From the NCBI GenBank assembly GCA_036186865.1, contig AP025069.1:11056286-11120285 (forward strand): DNA of 64,000 nt, in the 5' to 3' direction. Below the pieces are notes generated by a model. It was given only the letters and a program-made list of their open reading frames with translations. It did no database searches and had not been told where the DNA came from. The position numbers were made by a program, and so were the translations under genes. The first letter of the stretch is position 1; every line of letters starts with the position of its first letter. The DNA is from Eustoma russellianum (lineage: Eukaryota > Streptophyta > Magnoliopsida > Gentianales > Gentianaceae). Shown here in pieces: positions 22,461 through 32,781 of the stretch.

Positions 22461-23153
22461 CAGAAGGGAAACCCATGCGAGGTTCAGACCATGCAAATTA
22501 CAAGTGACCAGTGCTAATTGTAACTTGATATCGTTCCAAATCAAAGATTTCCATTACTTTCAAAATGAATTTCTATTACATATCTTTTCTTGTGATACTA
22601 TTCTCAGTTGGTTGAGTCTAGTAGTTGCCATTTATTTTCCGCAGACCTATCTCTAGGGTTATTGATATCAGAAATTTGTTCTTAAACTTCATTTCAAATA
22701 CAAAAAGGAGCTAAGAATTGTGATGGGCAATGGCTGTTCCTGAATCTTCTTTTCCTGGGATGGTATATGCTTAATTGACTAGCTATTTCAAGCTAATCCA
22801 ATTATAGTTTCCAGGTTAGATATGCTTCAAGGTTATCGGAAAGAGACATGTATTAGCTCGAAATTTGGGCTGGATGGTTAAGCTACAAAAAATGTTCTCT
22901 TAATTACTATATTCAGGTATGTTTACCCTTTTAAAGGTGCCTCTCTCTTCTTGTGTGTTACAATTTCCTTTGGTTCATTTTCTTGCACGTAGTGCGATAT
23001 AGATAATGGTGATGTTACAGTAATTTGCATGAATTACATATGAATAGCGATCTACGTAATGAAGCATATTTTCAAAATTGGTCATTAGTTTCTATAAGAA
23101 AGGGAGAAATATTTGCTCCTGCACTAGAGTTTGATTTATTTATGCTTTTGGGG
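22461..23153 (+). repeat. Segmental duplication copy A (empty site)
   Basis: From CAGAAGGGAAACCCATGCGA the sequence matches 50841-50867, then 55532-55768, then 63935-64000, with the two large insertions of copy B absent. The GTTCAGAC (22482-22489) and AGAAT (22714-22718) targets are present once each. The segment is non-coding as far as I can see, possibly intron. Confidence 0.9.
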
Positions 23154-25729
23154 TGTTATATCCCGAAAATTTTCGAGTTAGCCGTTATATAGTAACTTAA
23201 AACTAGAGCAGCCGTTGAGTGTATCGACCCTTAAAAAATTAAATTAGTCGTAGCGAGTTGTGTATACTCAAGTGATTTATGACCTTAAATGGAGTATTAA
23301 ATATATATATATATGTAAGGGATAAAGATGGATGGATAAACAAAACAAGATAATGACCATAAATAAAATATATAGGAAATCAAAAAAAAATACTATGGAT
23401 AAGGATAAAGTAAAAAAAATAAAAAATAAAAAAATAAATAAAAAAGATAAAAGGACGTGAAATGGGGGAGAAACTGCCTCCCCCAATTTCAGCAATCAAA
23501 AGCAAATGGTCAGAGGGGTTTCAGCGGAAAGAGAACCAAAAAAAAAGAATAAGTAGGGGAGACGCTGAGGGATTGGAGCGGCAACAGGGGGAAAGAGAGA
23601 GAAACAGAGGGAACAGGAAAAGAGAGAAGAAGAAGAGAAGTAAAGGGGAAGCCGGGTGTCTCAATCTACGCGCTAGCCCGTATACCTGTGTAAACTGTCT
23701 GCATTCAGGTAGGTTCTTTTTCCTCCTTCAATTGGTACAAATTCAAGCATGCTTTGGTGATATATTACGTGTTTTGTTGTTTTTAATTGTTGAAATCTAC
23801 ACTATGTTGCTTAATCTGTGAAAAGCATGAGTTTTTGATTACCGTGGAATGTATTTGATTTCTGTTGAATGCGTGTGATTTTCTGTGGTTTTGCGTGGAT
23901 TGGATTTTTGATTTTAGGGAAAAATTTGATAATCAAAAAAGTAAAACATTTTGATTTTAGGGAAAAATTTGATAATTAAAATAGTCTAAATTTTGTTTTT
24001 GAGATAGTGGAACGCGCAAAGGCTATGCGGTGTGTTCTGCGTCTATGTAATTTGATATTAGGGATGAATTTGATATCAAAATAATTTCTAGGGTTTATTT
24101 TATTAATGTTATTTAATTGATAAAAAAGTAGTATTAAATATAGAAAAAATATAAGTAAATATCAAAAAATTATAAATAAATTTCAGAAATTATAAAATAC
24201 TGAAATTAAATTATTTTCATCAAACTTCTGTGTAGCGGGCCGATTGTGCGCAGGTCTGACTCACTTACTTAATGTATATAAAATAAAATAAAATAAAATA
24301 ATCTACTGAGCCGACCGCGGGCCGGGCCGAATGGCCAACGGACCGGGCCCAGTTGGCTGGCCCAATTAAACGAAATAATAATAATAATAATAATAATATA
24401 ATTCTGAAATTTCTGAAAATTCTAGAAAGGTTATTTAATTAATTTTAAATAGTAATAATTATAGGAAAAATGTAAATAAAATCGGAAAATTATATATAAA
24501 TTCCAGAAATTATAAAATGTTGAGATTAAATTATTTTTACTAAAGTTCATTAATTGTGATAATTCATTTAAATTGGATAATTGGGTAATAAATAGAAATA
24601 AATTAGAGAAAAATGAGGAAAAATATAGAAAATGCACCATAAATATATACAAGCCATGGAAAAATAAGTGTAACGTCAAACAACATTAAATCATTACTCG
24701 GATAATAAATGAACCTAAAATTGAGCGCCGGAGGATGGTGAGGATGGGCCAAGGGCCTCAGACGATCATTAAATGAACCTAGATTTGAGTGTCGGAGGAT
24801 GGTGAGGATGGGCCAAGGGCCTCAGACGATCATTAAATGAACCTAGATTTGAGTGTCGGAGGATGGTGAGGATGGGCCAGGGGCCTCAGACAATTGTGTT
24901 GTTTGCATTCATGGCACGTGCATTGCATGATGGCGGGTCGTGACGTACGGGTCACGGGCGCTCAGGATGGTGTACGGTGGCGGGGCCACGACACTCAGGA
25001 TGGTGTGCGGTGGCGCGGCCACGCACACTCAGTATGGTGACTGTGGGGTGTGCGACCTGCAGCCGCTCAGTAGGACCCGGGTTCATGCATTGCACGGTGG
25101 AGATATCGGCATTTTGTGTGACATGACTTTGTTGCGTGTGACATGCATAGTAGGACATGCATCACGATATTGCGCATTCTTTATCTGGAGTGAATTACTT
25201 TTCCGCGTTATTTCGTATGCTTATGTGATATCATGTCCTATGTGCTATGTGCTATATCATTATTGTATGTTTGTCTTGTACTACTTGGAGGCAGGTGCCT
25301 ACTGAGTGATTTCCAAGTCACTCACCCCCTACTCCCCCCCACCAGGTGAGAACGAAGAAGCGTACGGCTATCTCTTTGCTGAGGACGGGGCTGACACGGT
25401 AGTATGGGCATACTGACGGTCGCACCTAGGATACGAGGAGACCTTGCGGCTGTCTGTCGTTATTTTATTGGGGTTTCATCGGACACTACCCTGTTTAGAC
25501 CGATAGCAGTTAGAGGTTGACACAGTGACTTTATTGTCATTATGGATTTAGTGTTTTATTGATGATTCTTTATTCGGGTAATTTAATGTTATGGTAATTC
25601 GTTTCCGCGAGAAAAATTTCTACGTATTTTCGGACATATAGAAAGTTGATTCGACGCCTTGTATTCTCCTTAGTGAGATACGGCGGGTGCACCATTCCCG
25701 ATGTTAGGGTTCGGGAGCGGGGCGCTACA
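23154..25729 (+). repeat. Plus-strand gypsy-type 5' LTR (LARD/Tekay-related)
   Basis: The 2.58-kb LTR runs TGTTATATCCCG...GGGCGCTACA. It is followed at 25732 by TGGTATCAAAGCC, a tRNA-Met-type primer site with one change from the usual form. Its 3' end has the block GACGCCTTGTATTCTCC found in the LARD LTRs. No 3' LTR is found downstream, so the element is incomplete. Confidence 0.75.
24708..24899. repeat. Three tandem 64-bp units in the LTR
   Basis: AATGAACCTA(G/A)A starts at 24708, 24772 and 24836. Each unit contains GGAGGATGGTGAGGATGGGC and a GGGCC(A)AGGGCCTC inverted pair. Units 2 and 3 are almost identical. Confidence 0.9.
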
Positions 25730-26040
25730 GGTGGTATCAAAGCCGAGGCTTCAGATCCGCCTCGGAAACGCAGGATTAACTAGATCACCTAGACATAAGC
25801 TATGATCTTCTCCTAGAAATGCCAATTATACCCTAAATAAATGAAGTAGGTCTAAGTTATGATCGGGATTGGGAGGTGTGTGTAGTTGGTGAGCTTTCTC
25901 TATTTAATTATCGATAGACCCCAAACCTTCGCATGAGCCTCATAAAAGCTCGAATCCATCGATTACTCCTGTCCGAATTCTCATCAAGGTTAGCACGAGA
26001 TCCAGGAAAATATTGCTGTGTCGTGAATAATCTGGCAAAG
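25730..26040 (+). mobile_element. Leader fragment downstream of the plus-strand LTR
   Basis: The primer site is followed by short CTAGACATAAG...TATGATCTT motifs (25790-25880). These resemble the 19-bp repeats after the LARD primer site at 58588-59050. No gag or pol follows. The right boundary is uncertain. Confidence 0.5.
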
Positions 26041-27879
26041 GAGACAACGGGGGTGGTGATAAACACAATGTACAAAAATCATATTAAGTCATGAGTTACG
26101 GAGTTTATTTAATCATACGCCATAGATATTTCAGGTATTAGGATTAAATAAGTAGTGAAAAAATACTTTAGTTCCAATTTCTTGAATTGCTATCAGAAAT
26201 TTAAGAGAAATTTGATGAAATAATTTAGTGAAGTGATATAATCTCTATTACTTAAGTTATAAACACAATGTACAAAAATCATGTTAAGTCATGAGTTACG
26301 GAGTTTATTTAATCATACGCCATAGGTATCCACTTCAAGCATTTTTATTCAAATTATTTTGAAATTGAACGTGGAAATAATTGAAATAATAGAATACAAA
26401 TAATAGAATAATGGGGATAAATAGAATTCAATTACCCATACTCGCAAATTGTTGAATCTTGAAGTTTCGGAGAAGTTATGTTTTAAATTTATTAAGAAAA
26501 ATTACATTGTATAGTTTAAAGAATTTCTTTTTTTTGAACCGTGGTTTATAGACTATATATATCTCTTCCCTTCTGCTGAGTGTAGGCCTACCACACAAAC
26601 ACTCTCTTACTCCTACTTCTTTTGGCATAAAAGAATTTCCTCCCAGGATCTCAGTTCTCCGCTCCTGCACTTTCAATATACTTGAAGAACAATGAAGAAG
26701 GCTTCATCTCACAGCCTCGGGTGCGATTCTCTCTACTTGTAGAGCTACTCTTTTCGTTCTTGCTAGTCAAGATTATGAATTTCTCGCTACAGGAAATTCT
26801 TGTAGGAAACGGATTCTGAAGAGTCATCAGTGAATTCCAATAACGACAGAAATCGCATGGAAGAGATCGAACATCAGGTTTCCAAATTGGCAATTCATTC
26901 AAGAATACCATGCAAGCATTACTGCAAGTTCTGTAATCTCTATTCCTTCTTCCTTGTCTTCCATTAAAGCTCTGAAATTCTCCTTGGAGATGAAGTTTCC
27001 ACTGATGATTTCCTGCTTCTTGGTGGGAGCTACTACATTTTCTATTGAATTCGAAAATTTCTTGGAATTTGATGAAACAATGCTCTGTTCTTGCTCTTAT
27101 ATGGACAAATAAAGACAAGTTTCTTGGTATATGTCTAGTTTTTCGATTGGAGACGATAAATTGATAACTTGGGGTTGGTGAGGCTCCAGTTAACGCGTAT
27201 ATACCGCTGTCTCGCTTCAAAAAACAGCGATTTCTTGGTATATGTCTAGTTCTGAATCTTCTAATTCTTCGTTGCGGAGAGGTAGATGCTCCCTGCGATA
27301 CTGGTGAGTTCTTCGATTAATTCATCTCTGGTGTTATTTTTCTTTAATTATTTCTTTTGTTTTTGCATAAGCGAAGATCATTGGTGGCCAGAGAGTGCAA
27401 GAACAAGTGACCAACTCTAATTCTCCCCTGATATTCTTCCGAATTCAAGATTTCCATTTCTTTAGGTTTTCTCGGATACTCCCTGAAATTCGGACGAAAC
27501 GTCTCATTTAGTTTTTACATTAATTCTTGATCGTTATCTTTTAAGACTTAATTTTTCTTTTCTTTTTGCAGAAGCGACGGTCATAACAATGAAATATCAT
27601 GCCACTCTTTTTGGATTTTTTATTTTTCCTTTTGGATTTGTTTCTTTAATTTACATTATTTAATCTAATGGGAAAAAGGCATAACAATGAAATATTATGC
27701 CACTCATTTCTTCTCGACGTACCAAAAATATTATCACCTTTCCTTTTCTGGATAGCTCTTTCTTCCTTTATTATTCTTGGGATTTACAACTTATGGATAC
27801 TGAAATATGTGGTAGGAAACCTTCCAACTACCATTTGAAGGACGACACTGGTAATTTTCATGGAGTTTCAAGGCATTAA
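26041..27879. other. Unassigned region with a 65-bp direct repeat and a possible short exon
   Basis: A block starting AAACACAATGTACAAAAATC occurs at about 26061 and again at 26261, about 65 bp each. At 27245-27300 the plus strand can read MSSSESSNSSLRRGRCS before GTGAGT. This resembles the Ser-rich stretch near 50700-50750 in copy B, and 27405-27470 weakly resembles 22500-22560. This may be a third, diverged relative of the duplicated segment. No gene is confirmed. Confidence 0.35.
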
Positions 27880-29465
27880 TGTAGCACGTCCTGAACCCTA
27901 GGGTCAGAACCGGTACGCCCGCCGTATTCCGCTAAGGGATACACAAGGCGTCTATACAAATCTCTGCACTTATCAAAATGACAGGGTATTCGATTGCGGA
28001 AGCAAAATAAATCAATTTAAAACGCTAAATCAAAAGTAAAATCCACAAACCATAAATAGTCAACATCAAGTCAAAATCCCCTAAACGACATCGTAAAGTT
28101 CGTAAAATGAAATCCCTAAGCTAAGTCCTCAAATAAAATAATAAATAAAATAAACTTCTCTATATCTCGATCAGCAATCTCCAATCACTCTATGAGTCCC
28201 ACTGAGCCCACTCCGAATCCTCTCCAATCCATATATAGTCATATCCTGAATCGTTTGCAGAAAACATAACGAAAGGTGTGAGCGACAAAAACATCACTTA
28301 GTAGGTGCCCTGCTTGCATCGGCCCTGTGATATCATACATGCTAGGACAGTAGTGAAATACATATAAGTACGGTAATACGAAAATAGATTGTCCATGTTT
28401 TCACAAATACGTATGACGGTCATAAGTTCTTAAAACAATTAAAACACAATCATGCGAAATGAACGTAAAATGCAATGTCACATACATGATGCATGATAAG
28501 CCTACATTCTCGGAAACATACATACTATCATGCAATGCATGACCCGGGACCTAACAGAACGGAACGGAATAGAACGGAACAGATATGCGACTTAGGTCTC
28601 GCATATCATAACAGAACAGAACATATATGCGACTTATGTTTGGCATACCCTAACGGAACAGAACAAATATGCGACTTAGGTCTCGCATACCTTAATGCAA
28701 TGTCGTGATGCATGAATGCACAGAAATCACATAGAAATCCTTCATTTACTTTTCCTTTTCCTTTCCTTTTTCTTTTTTCCTTTTCCTTCTCATTTTCTTT
28801 TTCTTTTTCTTTTTTCCTTACCTTACCTTTCAGTTCCTGCGTTCTTTGTTTTTCCTCCTGCGATATCCCAACCTTCGGCCCCCTCAGATTGTCAACCAAC
28901 TTCTCCTCCCCTCACACGCTCCCTCTCTCCTTCCCCCCCCTCCAGCCGTACCCCCACCTTCATCCTCAGCCGCCCCGTCTCCCTCAGCCCCCTCCTCCAG
29001 CTGCCCCTTATCCAGCCGCACCCCCCTTCAGCCCCCGCTCCCTCTCCCCCACTAGCACGACATCATGTGGCTATATCCCACCACCACCGGCCACGCGCCA
29101 CCATCACCATGCCTCCAAACAGATTCCTTTATTCATAAATACATCAAAAGTGCAATCTTTTCCATGCTATTCATACGAAAATAATACCATACATATATAC
29201 GGATATACAATTCATCATATACACATAATCAGATAAACAACCATCTATGCAATCATAATTACTGATGCACGATCTCGGTTTCGTATGGAAATTAAAGATT
29301 ATCGTTTTTACATTCGACAGATGTTAAGGGAGCACCTGCCTGATGATTAACGGTAATTATCTATGCGTTGGAGGAATTGATCGGGTTGGTGGCGCTCTCC
29401 CAAACCGGCGGCTTGAAGCTCTTGGAGGCAAGAAAGCGTCGCTTTTCTTTTTCTGTAGATGGCGG
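27880..29465 (-). mobile_element. Solo gypsy-type LTR, first part (3' end on the minus strand)
   Basis: The unit begins TGTAGCACGTCC and continues after the nested element at 37809-37961, where it ends GGCTATAACA. On the minus strand it therefore starts TGTTATAGCC and ends GTGCTACA. It is flanked by ATTAA (27875-27879 and 37962-37966). Total LTR length without the nested element is about 1.73 kb. It contains a 42-bp array and a pyrimidine- and proline-codon-rich tract at 28740-29100 that makes long spurious ORFs. Confidence 0.85.
28585..28700. repeat. Three 42-bp repeats with a hairpin in the solo LTR
   Basis: ATGCGACTTA starts at 28585, 28627 and 28669, an exact 42-bp period. Units 1 and 3 contain TATGCGACTTAGGTCTCGCA, whose ends are complementary (TATGCGA / TCGCATA). 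AACGGAACAGAACA spacers separate them. Confidence 0.85.
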
Positions 29466-32400
29466 TGTAGGATCTGCAAGGCACCACTAGAAGGGGGGGT
29501 TGAATAGATGGTGCGGAAAATATGGTTTTTTAAAATTTCTTTAAACCTAACCAATTCAAGTTCTGAAAACAGATTCTGTTTTCAGGACCAGTTTTAAAAC
29601 GTTTTTAAAACTAGGTTAGAGGTCTCCAAAAATTATGAAATTTTGAGAGAACTTATCCTCAGATGTTATGAGGGTCCCCTAAAAATTTCAAATTAAAATT
29701 CAACCTTTAACCCCTTTAAAAACCGTTGGTACTCAGATTGTGCAAATCTGCCAGAAACGGTAGATGGTTTTGAAAAATTAATTCCTATTTGTGTGAACGT
29801 CCAAATGATCTGAAAATTTGACCAATAACTTTTCACACACTATATTTAAATGGGTTGAAACAGTTTTGGAAAATTCTTTTGGGAAGTAGGTCAAATACAA
29901 CCAAAGTCTCAACCTTTGCAAGTCTGAAAATCAGACTGCACTAGTCTCAGAACTTTTGATGTTTGATTGACTTATACTTGTCCAAAAGGGTTGAAACTTG
30001 TGTCAAATTAACCCTAGAACGTGATAGTATGTTTCTGGAAATTTTTATAATTTTTGGAAATCGTTTACTATTTTTACGAACGTGAACAAAACGGATAAAC
30101 AGTGCAGAAACTGAAAAGTAAATGCTGAAAGTAAATTGCACCAAGAATTTTATACTGGTTCGGTTATAAACAACCTACTCCAGTCTTCAAGGAACACCTT
30201 CCTTGGTTCACACTAATCACACACACGCAGTACACCTTACCACAGGGTTGATAGAGTTACACCTAACTCCAACCCTTTACAAACCTTGTATGACGAGTAC
30301 AATTCACACGAACACCACCACCTCGCTAGAATGAAGATTGATCACACCTTGATCAATCTTTTACAAAGATGAATGAATGGTGGTTTATATGAAGCCTATT
30401 TAAGATTGAAAGATGTAAAGTACAATAGGCTTTTTACAAGAAAAGAGAGAAAGAAAGTGTAGGAGAAAAGAAGCTTGGCAATTTGATCACTTTAGAATGC
30501 AATTCTTGGTCTCGTTTTTGTTTGCTCTTCTTCTCTCCATTTTATCATGTCCATCCGTCCCCTATAGCCTTCCTCCCTTCTTGAAAATTTCCTTTTAAGT
30601 GCTTGAGAGAGTGTAAGACATCATTGTGACAATGCCTTGCTTACTTGGCATCATTTGACAATGCCTTGCTTACTTGGCATCATTCCATTGGATCATCATT
30701 TAGTCTTTGCTTACTTGGCACCTCTTTATTGGCTCAATGTTGTCAACATGATGACATGGAAAAAATCTGAGATTAACACTTTAAACATGTGCCAATATCA
30801 ATCATAAAATCATACCATAAGTCACAAATTCCATCATAAATTGCAAGACAAGAAATCTCTCCTTTTCAAGCTCAAAAAATCGGCCATAAGTATCTTGCCA
30901 TGCTGAATTTTTCAGCATGTGCATTATGGAATAAAATTCAGATTATTTACCATTTTTCTTTGAATTTTTATCATAAAAATGAATCAATCATATATGGTAA
31001 ATCTTGCTAAAAATTGATGAATGAACTTGGACACAATATGGGTGAAGAATTCGGCCAGCACACCTTCACACATGCTGAAAAATTTCAGCATGTGTGATAT
31101 GTAGAATATCACACTTAATTACCTTACATAATATTCAAATCATTTCCATAACATCTTCAATTAATCCTCTAATAAAAAATTGACAAAATATGTTACCTTA
31201 ATCATGAAGAAATCGGCCAAGATATGTGTAGTATGCTGAAATTTTCAGCATGTGACATAAGAGAGGTATATGGTGAATACTTACCTTTTGTAGCTTCTCT
31301 CTTTGATTTCTCAACATTGTATGATTGATCCTTGACCAATCAATATGCCAACAAGGCTCCACATGTGCTCCATCTCAGCTGTATGTAACGTTGGAATGTG
31401 TATATACATGTGCTGAAATTTATTTTTGTTAACTTTGTAAAATAGTGCACATTTAATAATACACACATGTAATATTCCAATCAGCCCTTAATTTAATTTT
31501 CTAGAACACTTTAAGATGTATATTATATGTAAAAAGTGTCTAGATACGTGTCACATGATGTTCAAGAAAAACGTTCCATGTTATGTGCGTAGAAAACCGA
31601 ATTTTCGATATTTATCGATTACCCGATTTTTCTCTAATTTGAATTCCATCTTTTGCACATGATATATATATTATGTTATACATAATATATATAATATATA
31701 CTTTAAATCTCAGCACTTGGCTGATTTAAAGTGGTACCATAAACATGTGACAAAATTAAAATTGGAATCTTCACATTTTGGCCTAAATGTGGGGTGATTT
31801 GTGTGTGCCAACATGGAAAGTATTTTTGGCTGATCATTTCCATGTGTAGCACGAAATTTTCATCAATTTTTGATGTATATGGGCTGGCCATTTATTTATG
31901 GCAAGTACGTGACACGTTGGCGAAGTTTCGGTATTCGTTCGATACGACAAATTTCGGTTTAGAACCTTTTATCGTGTCGTATTTAATTTGTCATCACCAT
32001 ATCTTATATCATATGATATAAGACCTGAATATACTCATAAATATGAGTTAAGTATAGAGGTGTGACGTTAACGTACGTACGTAAGATATATAACGTGTCG
32101 GTAGTACGTTGGAATACATGTGTATGTGCCTTTTTCAAAAAATCTGAAAATATATATATATTATGTATATGTGGCGTGTTTAATAAGATGTGGAGGAGGA
32201 GAGAACTTTCCTTCCTTGGCCTTGTTGCCTTTGTGCCTTTTCCAAATGAATCTTCCTTTAATGAACTACTTAGTTTATTAAACTAAGTACTTCACTTAAT
32301 GAACTACTTTAGTTCATTAATGGTGGCACCTGAAAATAGTATAAACTCAACAAATGTTCGCCATATGATGTAAGCTTTAATGCTTCATGGCTCGTTAGTA

Positions 32401-32548
32401 CGGCAACATAATATATAAGCTAAATAATGCAAGTAATGGCAAGTTATCATGCACACATGTACACTTATGCACGTTTATATCTTATGCTCGTTTTTGTGCA
32501 CATTTAAATCATGCATTTGAAAATCACTCAAACCCCTTTTTCTCTACA
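29466..32548 (-). repeat. 3' LTR of the gag-only Sirevirus-like element
   Basis: The 3083-bp LTR runs TGTAGGATCTGC...TCTCTACA and is nearly identical to 34725-37808 (about twenty differences by eye). On the minus strand it follows a polypurine tract (AAAAGGGGGAGAT), so it is the 3' LTR. Three TCGGCCA-plus-palindrome modules lie at 30889-31255. Confidence 0.92.
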
Positions 32549-32720
32549 ATCTCCCCCTTTTGATGATTTTCAAAATAACTTATGCACATGATTTAAATCC
32601 TATCGCTCCCCCTTCAATTATGCATAAAAGTCTTTCTCTCTCCCCCTTAATTTATGCAATTAGTCTTTCTCTCTCCCCCTTAAATCATGCTTTTTCTCCC
32701 CCTTTATTTTGAAAAGTAAA
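32549..32720 (-). promoter_or_regulatory. Five polypurine tracts in series
   Basis: On the plus strand, CTCCCCCTT-type tracts occur at about 32550, 32605, 32640, 32673 and 32696, that is AAGGGGGAG on the minus strand. The first abuts the LTR and is the probable primer for plus-strand synthesis. Multiple tracts are described as a hallmark of Sireviruses. Confidence 0.8.
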
Positions 32721-32781
32721 TCAAAAGATGCCTGAAAAAATTATGCATTTCATATTACGTGCGTTCTTAAGGGTTATTTAT

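Noticed and set aside
24940..25305. 121-codon ORF in the plus-strand LTR
   Set aside because: Reads through the repeat-rich middle of an LTR; no motif and no counterpart in related LTRs.
26651..27220. 189-codon minus-strand ORF
   Set aside because: No recognisable motif, no family-like composition, and overlaps exon-like plus-strand sequence. Could be chance; not annotated as a gene.
28712..29236. 174-codon and 140-codon proline/phenylalanine-rich ORFs
   Set aside because: They arise from a pyrimidine tract and C-rich repeats inside the solo gypsy LTR, in two overlapping frames, with no domain.
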